From contig JAVSML010001165.1 in the NCBI GenBank assembly GCA_038503035.1, positions 248,001 to 312,000 on the forward strand: a stretch of DNA of 64,000 nucleotides, read 5' to 3'. Source of the DNA: Crocodylus rhombifer (Eukaryota > Chordata > Crocodylia > Crocodylidae). The first letter of the stretch is position 1, and each line of letters begins with the position of its first letter. A program made the translations under genes and the position numbers. Below, in pieces: positions 22,001-34,000 of the stretch. The notes under the pieces were generated by a model that ran no database searches, was not told where the DNA came from, and was given only the letters and a program-made list of their open reading frames with translations.

Positions 22001-25000
22001 CAGCAGGTGAATGTGCTACATACATGCCCATGCGACTCTAAAAGGAAATAATGATTATCATGAATGTGGAAATTCATTTAACAGTGAGGTTCAAATAAAA
22101 ATATAGAGGATGTAGCTCACCATTGGATTAAAAGGATGAGGATGCAGTATTCTCTTGTATTAAAACAGGGTACCTGTTAGGGGTGTGCAAAGCGGGCCAT
22201 ATGCGATTCAGATTCGGCCCGAATCGGGAACAGTGATTTGATTTATTGATTTGGATCACCGTCCCCAGTTTTGGTTCGGCTGAATCTGAATCTGAAGATT
22301 TGTACATAGGCACAGCTTTAAATGCTTTTTCTACATACCTTGAGTTACCAGTGCAGCTTGTGAATGCTGTGATGCTGGGGTGGATGGAGCATCCCACAGG
22401 ACCAGTGGGGGGCCCCCCATTTGCTCAGCAGCAAATCTAGAAGTGGATCAGAAGTATATGTGGTTCACTTCCGGGTCCACTGGAGAGCATGCTGGGGGCC
22501 CCCTGTACTCCCACAGCTCGGTGATTGGTTGCGGGGGACCCAGGTGTACCCCCAGATCCAGGAGGCACCAGCTGCTTCCCCTTCCTGCTCCCCGGTGGAC
22601 CCAGAATTGGACCAGAAGTGCCTCTGGTCCACTTCTGGGTCTGCTGCCAGTGCTCCTGTATGATGCTCCATGTGCCCCACCATTGCAGCAGTCATGCTAC
22701 ACCTGGTACCTTAAGGTATGTAGAAAAAATATTTAAAGCTGTGTCCATGTCCGAATCATTGAATCTTTCTGAATCTCTCCGAATTGATTCAGAGGGTTCC
22801 GATTCGATTCAGGAAGAATAAAGAGTCTCCTGATTCCATTCGGATTTGGAGATTCGGCCACCAAATTGGGTTGAATCTCCACTGAATCGAATCAGGGATC
22901 AAAGTTTGACATAGCCCTAGTACCTACACATATATTACCAAAATAATAGTTTGCCCATTTTGGCAACTAGAGGGCATCCAGGGTACAAGGACTTGCTACT
23001 AAACCAGTTTCAGTACTTAGTATTTAAAATTAATATAACAACTAGTGTTTTCAAACCATTTGCATCCTATAAATATCACCATTTCACAAAATCAGATTAA
23101 TTTTACTTCCCATTTTTTTCACTTTTTCTCACCCATCCAGGAAAAAAATTGTATACATACACATCCAGTAACAAGTATTTAGTGATTTGTGACAATAACT
23201 CAGATTCCCCATAAAATCTGTCATCCTGAACTGAGAATTGCATCACTCAGTCAGCAAGTCACATTATGAAGTCAGCAGACATCTTACCTGTTTGTCTTTA
23301 CCCTTATAAAAGTCTATCCTGTTTCTAATCTGGCTACTTACAATGAACATCACATCCTTTTAATGGTATTTTACTTACATTTACATTATGTAATGTTTTG
23401 GCTCCAAGACATAACACATCAAGGCTTATCTTGTAATCTGTTTGTTTGTTTGTTTTGAGTAAAAATAATGTTCTGACATATATTTACCAATTAAAAAAGA
23501 AACAATGTTTACATGAAGATATTTTTCTTACATACAGATACAATTTTAAAATAACAAAAAGCCACTATAGCTTGCCTAATGATCTGTGACATGATATAGG
23601 CCATGATTTTTACATGTAAACAAGCTTTCCCCTGGCATGTGTGTAACATCTCTAAGTTAAAATTAGAGATGCACAAGGTTACCCAACTTGGATGTGCTTT
23701 TTCAATAACTTGTGGTTGGATATGGAGTACTCAGACTTGGGGCTTCATTCAACCACTTGTGAGGAAGGCAGGGAGTGGTGTGGCAGACACAGGGGTCAAG
23801 ATGCAGGGGCAGGCACAGGCATGGAGGACACTGGGGCAGCAAGGTGGCACATGGCAGGGGACAGGCAGCAAGGGGGACAGGCACAGGGGACAAGGGACAG
23901 AGGAGAAAGGGGTGGGGACTGCCCTTCAATTTCTGCTGTTGTTTTTTTGCCACAGCAGTTGGGGGGACATACTTAGTATGATCTTAGGTCCTATACATGA
24001 AGAATTGTAACAATTTTATAACTTGCCATGTAAGAATGTAATTACTGGGGAGGGGGTGGTCTTACATTCAAGGGCATTTTGGATTGGGTAAATATGGGAG
24101 GTTTTGCTAGATGAGCTCTATATGTGTTAGTATATATGTCTATGTTAGACTAGGAAAGAGAGCTGGTGAAGCAGTAAGAAACATTACTGGCACAAACATG
24201 AGGGACCAGAAAAACGGGGTAATAATATGAAAGAAAGTATTGGGATTGTGTTCTTGGCAAACATCTGAAGAGAAAACATTTGGGGACTTGGTTTGGGAAC
24301 TGAGAAGAGAGGAATTATGATTTTGTTACTGTTTTATTCACACTGGGCATGTCTACACATACCCGTGACTGTGCATTTGGTACTGTGCACTTGTGCAGTC
24401 ATTTTGTACTTGCTTTAGCCAGTACCGCGCAGTCCTGGTGGTACATGATTATTTCTATATGCTATGTAGCATCAGTATCATGGTTTGTGCCTGCAAAACA
24501 CTACATCGCCATAGTGATGAGCTACAATGACGTAGTGTCTCTCGTAGATGCACCGTTTATACATAGGAAACTAGACTTGGTACTCAATAAATAATGAGAA
24601 GTGCATTAAAGAAAAATGATTCCAATATTAATTTTTCCCTCTAAAGGAATTATCCCCTATAGCAGAACACATTTAGCTAACTGCCCGAAAAGGGACAAGC
24701 CTAAAAAATCTGTGCAATACAGAGCCATATTTACCAAGATTTGGACCTAGGATGTGGATGATCCCAGCTTTAGTTATAATCTAGTATGATACTGGTCAGA
24801 GCTAGCAGGAGGATCTTATTCCTTCAGAATACTGTTTAACTTTATCACACCTTACCATATATATTTCTGCAGGAAAAAATTGCTGTCTATAAATAATGTA
24901 CGTAGACATCATGCATGTCAGAAATTACTTTAGTTTTATTGCTTTAAAATACTCTTTCATACTTACCATATTCAGGTTTGGAATGTTATAGCCAACCACG

Positions 25001-28000
25001 GAAGAGAGGACCAAGGTACAAAACTTACTCAGGGATGTACACAGGTTTGTAACAGGCTTCTTCAGATGTTTGGATTGTTCAAAAAATCCCTTGTTACCAA
25101 GGAAGATCTAAAAAAATCCTTATTATTTTATTCTTACAAAAGTAGAGTACAATAATAAACTCATTTCATATAAAATAATCACTTAATGTGAGATAAAAAA
25201 AATCAAAGTTCGTTTTAGTCCTAATATTTCCAGAAACTCACAACTATCCTTTCTTCTTTATTTTACCATGTGATTCCCATTGAGGAAACCATCTTCCTAT
25301 TTTCATGGCAATAAAATATTACAATTAGTTCTGGATGTCATTGGAGTACATGCAGTTGTTTCCATTGCCATGAAGATTGGCTAAATTAAAAATGGAAGTC
25401 AGTCAAAGAGCAATAGACTGACATACTTTTGCCATACTTCAGTATTATCATAAGTTAGCAATTTGTCTAAAAAAAGAGAAGAGATTCAGTACAGGTAATA
25501 ATAAAACAAGATTCCCCAGTCTGCTCTAATGGCGCAGTTAATTCCTATATAGAATTGCCAGGAAAATCTGATATTAAGAGTCACTTGAAGATATGCATTC
25601 ATAGCTTTGGGCAGCAATAGTTTAGGGATGCTGCAAGGTTCCAGTGGTACAAAGTCTTAGATCAGGGCTAGGCAACGTTTTTTGGCCGGAGTGCCAAAAA
25701 ACACCACAATGCCTACCTTGGAAGGTGCCAGAGTGCCGGCATGGCAGAAAAACAAAATGAGGGCAAGCGGTACATGGCAGGATGCCCTGCTTGTGCCCCT
25801 TGGCCCCCACCCAAAGCCCCTGCCCCCCCAGCCCTACTGCCCCTTGTTCCCCACCCAAAGCCCCTGCTCCACAGCCTGGGCCCTGTGGCTGCCAGCAGTT
25901 ACCCTGGCTCTGGGTAGCTGCTGGATCCTGGGCTGCTCCCAGCAGGGCTTGCAGCGTCCCAGCTGCCTGAGGGAGCAGCCCGGGCTCCTGGCTGGGAGCA
26001 GCTCCCTAGATCCAGGGCTGTCTGCAGGCGGGAGGCTCCAAACAGCTGCGCTGGCCTCCGGCATCAGCTTTGTACTGGCATGTGCAAGCGCACCTCGGAG
26101 TGGGTGGTGGTAGAGGGGCCTGAGGCAGTGCAGCCCTGGTCTCTCCACTGCTCCCAGCACAGAGGTGATGAACCCGGTGCAGCTGTTTGCAGCCTGCCCA
26201 CTGCTTGCTGCAGCTGCCCAGAGCCTGAGCAGGCTATGAACAGCTGCACTGGGCTCATTGCCTCTGTGCTGGGAGTGGGGGAGAAACTGGGGCTGCTCTG
26301 CCTTGGGCCCTTCCCCCACCGCCCACTGTGAGGTATGCCTGCACGCACCGGTGCAGAGCTGATGCTGGAGCTTGGCAGCTGTTTGGAGCCTCCTGGCTGC
26401 AGCCAGCCCCGGCTCTGGGGAGCTGCTGCCAGCTGGGAGCCGGGGCTGCTTTCAGCAGGCAGCTGGGACGCTGCAAACCCTGCTGGGAGCAGCCTGGGCT
26501 CTGTCGCTTGCAGCAGCTACCTGAAGCTGGGGCTGGCTGCAGTGTGCCAAGCAAAATGGCCTCATGTGCCACGCTCAGCACACGTGCCAGGGGTTGCCAA
26601 CCCCTGCCTTAGATAAAAATCAGCTTTTGTTAACGTAGGGAAATGTATAACTAGAACACCAAACTTCTTCATCTTGCTCTGCTACCATGCAATAGCCACA
26701 AGTAATGCTCAATAATGTTCACAGTCCCAGATTTAAACTGATTTTTAAAAGCATGATTTAAACTCTTGGAGTGTACTGGAGCAGCATGGCTCAGCACTCA
26801 TAACATTGGTTCCTGGAATCCCTTTCAGTATAAGTGTTTTAGTTCTGGCACTGACCCTTGCTAACTCTAAAAGGAGTGTTTGCTAAGTGATGGCTCTCTT
26901 GTGCTGTTCTTTTCCTTCCTTCCTGCTTTTCAGACAGACCCTTCTGAAGTTAAAGCAGTGCAGAAACAGAAAGCAAAACACTCCTGTAGCCTGGCCTACT
27001 TAGATCATTCAAATTATTACAGCAAGGCTCCAAACTGAATAGAAATATTTGAATAATTAAAGATCTGAGGGATATATTTTTAACCATCTTGAGTTTATCT
27101 CAGACTCATTTAGTTCTTGAAAATCCACCCCATACCTGGCTGGACTCCAACCTAGCATATGTGGAAGAAGCATTCAATGGCTTTGTATTGGCCCTATGTT
27201 AGACATATCCTTAGCTGTCTGTTTAGCAGGTGCAGTCAGAATGGGGAGTCTGGCTGTTGGAGTGAAGGAATAACATACCTTGATAAAGGATTCAGGAAGA
27301 AACCCAAGCTTTATCATGGGGCTGGTCGCATATGTAACTGTGGCTACTGGACCCAATGCAAAAAATACTTTGATTTTTTGAGCCAATTCTGTATTAGTTG
27401 AAAATGCTGTAAAACCTGAGAAGACACAAAAGATCTCTTAACAAAGCAAAGCTGAATCTGAAATAGCCCTGGTTGGTCCAAATGCTACACATAATGTGAA
27501 AATCTAAATTCTAAATTCATTCTAAATCCCAATTTAGATTATTCCTTGAAAATTTAAATTCCTGGGATGCTGTTCAGTTGGATTCTGATGGTTAAAAGTA
27601 AGCAAATTATTTTTTGGGTTTTATGCTCCTTACTTTCCAAAAACCAGTAGAACTTTACAACCATGTAAAACAATAGTATGAATGTTCTGAGGCTTGGACG
27701 GAGGAACAGAATATAATTTTCTTCTTGACTCTTAATTCAGACAATACAGTACAACAAATGTTCACATACAAAACTAATAAAGCACTGACTTAAACTCAGA
27801 AGGCAAGCAAAAGTCAAGATAAAAATGACTCAAGTCCCTTGCTGACTTATTGATTCCCTCCGTGGGTGGTAAGAAGCTTGATAATATTAATTTTAGTGGC
27901 TGTCAATTTATTTTAAAATGGCAGTGTTTCCCCATAAAGGCATCTAAAGTGTCGTCTTCAAAACTCAAAAACTGGGAGGCTGGTTTACAATCATGAGATT

Positions 28001-31000
28001 TTAAGAATAATAATAGGTAATTAAAAAGGCCTTCATATACCATTTACCATTAGAGGATAATGTATAGACAAGCTTAACATCCATCTTGACATACCTATAG
28101 TTGTCCCTTGTGAATGGCCAACATAATAGAGCTGTTTCTGTCCTGTTTTTTCCAGAATAAAGTATAGTGCTGCTGGAAGATCATTTTTACCCATTTCATC
28201 AAAACTATGGGACAAAACACAAAAAATTTAAATGAATGAATTCTAATACAGTTGGCCACAATAGCACACAGATTCTTTAGTTAAGTGAAATGCGGACTGA
28301 TCATTAGGGCTATGCGAAACACCATCATTTTGTTTTGAAGTCCACTTCACCATTTCAAAGGTATGGTGTTTCATTTTGTTGCTTTGTTTCATTTAATTTT
28401 GAAGCATTGTCCCATTTCATTTTGTCAAAACTGTTTTGCTGTTTTGATGCGTTTTGACGTTTCGCCCACAGGCTATAATGGGGAATCATGAAAATGCCTA
28501 AAACGTTGCCATTTCTTGCCTGATTTGGATGCAGATTGCATGGATAGTAGCCCCTTCTAAGGGTATGAAGTCTGCCAGGCTTCAAGGAGATAGGTGCAGA
28601 GGTTTCTGGGAAACTGCACCTCAAACTGTTCAAAGCAAAACTCCAGATATTTGAGAGCAGCATCAGCCTCCTTTCATCCAGTGTGCAGATTCAGGAGCCC
28701 GCACTCCTGTGCCAGACACATCCTTGGGGGTGTGGGTCCCCAGATCTGTGCGTCGGAGAGGAGGAACTGTTGCCTGGGACTGGTGCTGGGTGCAGCCCGT
28801 GCCTAGCACCAGATAGGATTGCTGTTGCTGCCTGGAACTCCACTCATTCGGCGCACAGATCCGGGCGCTTGCACCCGCAGGAGGAGTCTGGCACAGCCTG
28901 TAAGCCCTCCTGGGGGTGAGAGCTCTTTCATCTGCACCCCAGATGAGAGGAGGTTGCCTCTTCCACCTGGGACCAGTGCTGGGCTCTATGTAGAGTTCCA
29001 ATGTATTTGCTGTATGCAGCAGTATTGAAAGATGCAGGCTACACATTTGACACAAACTAACAAGGACCAAACCCTGTGAGGTGACAAAATCACCCATCAG
29101 TAGGGCTGTGCAAAATTTCACCGGGTGTTTTGTTTTGAAGCTGTTTCGACACATTTTGAGCCTGAAACATTGAAATTGAAATGAAACAAAAGGCTTTGAA
29201 ACAGCTTTGAAATGAACCAAGGGCACTTCTCTCATCTGGGGCATAGATCTAGGACTCACACCCTTGGGAGGGTTGCCGGGCTGTGCCAGACTCCTCCCAG
29301 GGGCGTGAGTCCCCGGATCTGTGCACGGGATGAGAGGAGGCTCAGCAATCTAGTCTCATGCTGGGCACAGTCTGTGCCCAGTGCCAGTCCCACGCGGAAG
29401 AGGCAGCCTCCTCTCATCTGATGCACAGATCCAGGGGCCCGCACCCCTGGGAAGGCTGCCAGGCTGTGTTGGACTCCTCTTGGGGGCACAAGCACCCAGA
29501 TATCCTCGTGGATGAGAGGAGTCTCTGGCTGCTGCCTGGGACCAGTGCTGAGCGCAGCCTGCACCCAGTGCCAGGGAAGATTGCTGCTGCCGCTGGTCCC
29601 AAGAGGCAGTGGCAGCCTCCTCTCATCTGGCTTGCAGATCCAGAGGCTTGAGCCTCCAGGAGGAATCCAGGACAACCTGGCAGCCTTCCCAGGGGTGTGG
29701 GCTCCTGGATCTGCACATCAGATGAGAGGAGGATGCCGCTGCAACCTGGGACTGGTGCTAAAGCCAAGTAAGCCTGGTTTTGAAACTCAAAATGGTTTGA
29801 AACTTTCAAAATGTTTTGAGTGCTCTTGTTTCATTTCAAAGCTGTTTTGAAGCCTTTTGTTTCATTTCAATTTCACTGATTCAAGCTCAAAATGTGTCAA
29901 AGCAGTTTCGAAGTGAAACACCGGGCGTAATTCCACACAGTCCTACTGATCAGTGATTTTGTCAGCTCATGGCTTTTTGGTCCTTGCTAGTTTGTGTCAA
30001 ATGTGCAGCGTGTGCCTTGCAATACTGCTGCATACAGCAAATACACAGGATCTCTACATAGGACTTCTAAAAGTTACTAGCCTGGCAGCCTTATAAATAG
30101 GATTCTTTTCTATACTGCATGACTGATACTGGTAGGTGTGGACCAAACCTGATCTGCAGCTCTTTCTTTGGTCCTATTCAGTACTTGGACTCTGCTCAGT
30201 GACAGAGCCTTTCATTTCAGCACAGCATCCTTCACTTGCCTGTGAGAACCAAGCTCTGGGGAGTTTTTTTCCTCATTTGTTGCACTGGCATGGATTGTCT
30301 ATCTGACTTCACTCTTTCTCTCCAACTGTTGCAGCCCTACAGCTGCTTAACCTCACTATCCATGTCCACCATGCTTTTTACCTCTCTTCTCACCTCCATC
30401 ACCTCACTGTGCTATATCCCCTTTCATTTACCCACATCCCTCTTTTCCTCCCACAATCCTTTCCCAAATTTCAGCCCCACTGAATACCCTTTCCTCTTGA
30501 GCTTTCATCTCCCTATTTCTGTAGGCCACTCCCATCCTCCAGTCACTACCAGCCTGGGTAGCAATGTATTAGGAACCTGAAGGTGAGAGGTTCCCCTACC
30601 TCACTATTATTATTAACACCTCAGAAACAGCCATTTTCAAAATTTAAGTCATTCACTATACCTGAACCTCCAGAACTCTTTCTGGCTCGGCTTAAGAGTC
30701 TTGTGCTTTAAAGACCAGGTGTTCCCTCTGCTGTTTCCTAACCAAACATCATAGCCAGCATCTGCTAGGATGAAGCCCAGGCTGTTATTAGGCAGGTTAG
30801 AAATCCAGTGGGTTGCATCTCCTAGGAGAGGGTGCTGCAAAAACACCACCGGCCTTTTTCCTGGAAAGGAAGAGGATTTCATTAGCATTCAGCAACTACT
30901 ATAGTGTAGTGAGGTTTGGGTTATAGCGTTCTGCTGTAAAGTGGTAGAAACCAGAGTTTTCAGAGTGGCTGTATGAAAACTGTAATAACACAGTGTACCA

Positions 31001-34000
31001 GGTTGATGTCTTTCAGCTAGGCTTTGTCCCTCTTCCGAGCATCTTTTTGCAGTCTTAGTACTGTGCAAAGTTTTGGTAGCTGATTTGATTTGGAGAAGAT
31101 TCGGTTTGATTTGGGGACCGAATCTCTGAATCGAACCAAGAGAACAATTAAAAGGTCCAAATCAGTTTGGAAAAGCTTTAGAAAAGATGCGACTGCTTCA
31201 GAGATTCAGCCATAGACTAAACAGGCAGCTGACACAGCTGCCTGCAGCCGGTAAGTCTGTTGGGGTTGGAGAAGGGAAAAGTTGTGTGGGAGGGAAGGAT
31301 TGCAGTTGGGGCTGGGACTGGGACAAGCTGCCCAGCAGGAGTGTGGGGTATGTTACTCAGGGAGCGGGGCATAGGGGTGCGGGATTTGGGCACACCACTG
31401 CTGGAAGTAGGGGCTCTTCCCTGCTGCTGCTTGCCCAGCTGGGGTGGGAGAGGGGAGGACAGGATGTGGGTGTGGCTCACTTCAGGTGGAAGTGGGTAAG
31501 TGGCAGCAGGGCATAGCCCCTGCTCCCAGCACTGCTACATCCATATCCCGTGCCTTCCACTCCATCTGGGAAGCGGAAGCAGGGCAGAGCCCTTGCTCCC
31601 AGTGCTGATGTGGGTGAGGCAGTGATAGGAACGGGTCTATGCCTTGCTGCTGCCTGAAGTAAGCTGATCCTACATCGTATCCTCCTCCACCCATGCTGGT
31701 AGGTGGCTCCTCCCACCAGGGGAGATGCAGGCACAGCTGGAGGAGCTGAAGGAGAAGCCTCCATGGCTGTGCTGCCTGGCACCACCCCACCATTCCCCCC
31801 CCTCCCAGCCCAGCCTCCAGCACTTAAAAACAAAAGCAAAAACAAAAAGCCTGGCACTCACTGGCCCTGGCAGAGGTGATTGGGGCCTCTGGGCACTTGT
31901 GGCAGAGCGCCCCCTCCGTGCAGCGTGGGGCAGAGGGGATGGATCCCCTGCCTGGCACCCATGTGGCAGCTGCCCTATGGTGTGGGTGCAGTGTGGCGTG
32001 GCAGGGCACTGTGTGCTGCCCCGGGGGTTGGGGAGACTCTATGTGTCAGCCAGAGCCTGCCACTCCTCAGCCCAGTGGTCCCAGCTCCAAGGCAGTGGCC
32101 CCAGTTGCTGCTGCTGCAGTTAGTGAGTGCAGGGCTTTTTTTTTTTTTTTTAAGTGTCGGGACTAAGGTAGGACCAGGGGAGGGATGGTGCTGGGCAAGG
32201 TAGCCATGGGGGCTTCTCCCATGGCTCTCCCCACCCGGGGAGATGCAGGCACAGCTGAAGAAGCCACGGGAGAACCTGCAGCTGCCCCGATGTGCCTGCC
32301 TCTCCCCAGCCGATCCAAATCACCAAGTCTCTCCGAATCAGTGCCGAAATCTTCCAAAGCCAATTCAGCTGAATTGATTCAGGACGGTAATCCAAATCTC
32401 CCAATCGAACCACTGTCCTCTGAATCGGCCAAATCCAAATTGAATACTTCCCTATTTGCACAGGCCTACTATCCAGTCTCTCACTTTGCTGGCCTCTGCT
32501 GCCTGAAGCACCTCTCAGTCTGCCCCAGTAATATACAGGTCTTCATCAAACAAAGTAAGCAAACACAAACCTTACTGTCCTGACCCCTGAGATGGGTGCA
32601 CTGTGGCTTCAGGGTCCCTTCCCAGTTTTTTCCTCCTCCTAGCATAGAGATTTCCTGCATCCGTTGTTTCTCCTCCATGCCCACCCTGGTTTTTCCTGCT
32701 GGATTTTTAATTGCCAGCAAGCCACACCCTCAGCTTCAGCTCTTTACTCTATCTAGCTACCTTCTCTTAAGAGAATTAGCAATCCTGCTACATAGCTCCC
32801 CACTTCAAGACTGAAGTTGGAGACTCACTTCTTCTGAATTTAACACCCTGTCCTGGCCTTCACAGGAGAAAAAGTTTGAATTCATACGTGCAGCCCCAGG
32901 TACAAGGCAGATGACCTGATCTGAGGAAGAATGTCTTGTATTTAAAAGCTTGTGAACTTGCAACTACACAGATGGTCCTATAAAAAATTTCACCCTAAGA
33001 AATTCTTCCCTCTTGCATGTGATACAACATTTTTAAAAAGAAGAAAAGACTTTAGTTGATGGCAAATTGCTCAACTTACATGAAAGCAAGAATTAGAGAT
33101 GCAAAAAAAGTTTACAGAAGTACAGAACCAGGCCAACCTTACCAGTTTTTAGGATTTGATATGGAATCAAAATTCAGATGTGAATGGGAAAATGTGATAT
33201 GTAGGAGTCTACCTAATCATGGGGGAACTTCCAATTTTCACAGGTTGATGGTGGCATAAAGTTCTCATTCTGTCGTTATTTCATTGCTGCCCCATCCCTA
33301 GGCACAAATTGGTGGAGAGGCCACCAGGGGGGAGGATGGATGAGGAGATGGCTTCCATCTTGATTGCAGGCTGACATTTGTGCAGCCCCGCCTCCCAGCA
33401 CTGATTGGCTGAGAGGTCCCAAAGGGAGGATGATGGAGAGGCAGCCACCATCTTGACTGCTGGCAGTCATTCATACTGCGCTGCCAGCTAGCGCCTTCCC
33501 CTCTGGGCAGCAAGGACTGCTAGCTCCTACTGGGAAGCCAGCATTTTATTTTATTTTTGTTGTTGTTGTTTTCACAGTTTTATGGACAATCCCAGATTTA
33601 GTGGTGCCTGCGAAATCCATGAAACTGGAAATTAAGTAGGTCCCTAGATATAAGAAGTCGTGCATACAAAGTGCAAGCCCAAAGTCCAATACAAGCTCAG
33701 CAAAGCTTTATTCCTTCAGACAAAAGTCTTACCTTTGTTCCCACTGTTCTTTCCACCAGGAATTCTGTTAATACTAAGGATATAACCATCTTCGGTCACA
33801 ACTTCATGCTCCTCACCAGGGTATCCATGATACCCAATAATTTCAGTCTGCAGGAAGCCGAATGAAGGCCTAGTTAGATACATCCATTTTTCACATGGTC
33901 TGGGGTGTTAGGCTAGGATCCCTGTGAAGGGAATGCTATCCCAGTCCACAGGTTTAGGTAAACTGCTCCTCAGTGTAAAATCTGAGGAAAGCCAGAAAGA

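Noticed and set aside
24345..24560. Possible DNA transposon starting gggcatgtctacac
   Set aside because: No matching opposite end or TSD was found, so it is left as intronic sequence.
25834..26581. Several overlapping open frames of 90-160 residues on both strands
   Set aside because: They are by-products of the modular GC-rich interior of the hAT at 25663-26606.
28663..29809. Long open frames on both strands in lipase intron 3
   Set aside because: They follow the palindromic repeat units; the repeated wording on both strands shows a repeat, not a protein.
31477..32203. Open frames rich in Pro, Leu and Trp
   Set aside because: They are the interior of the hAT at 31056-32471, with no family resemblance and low-complexity composition.
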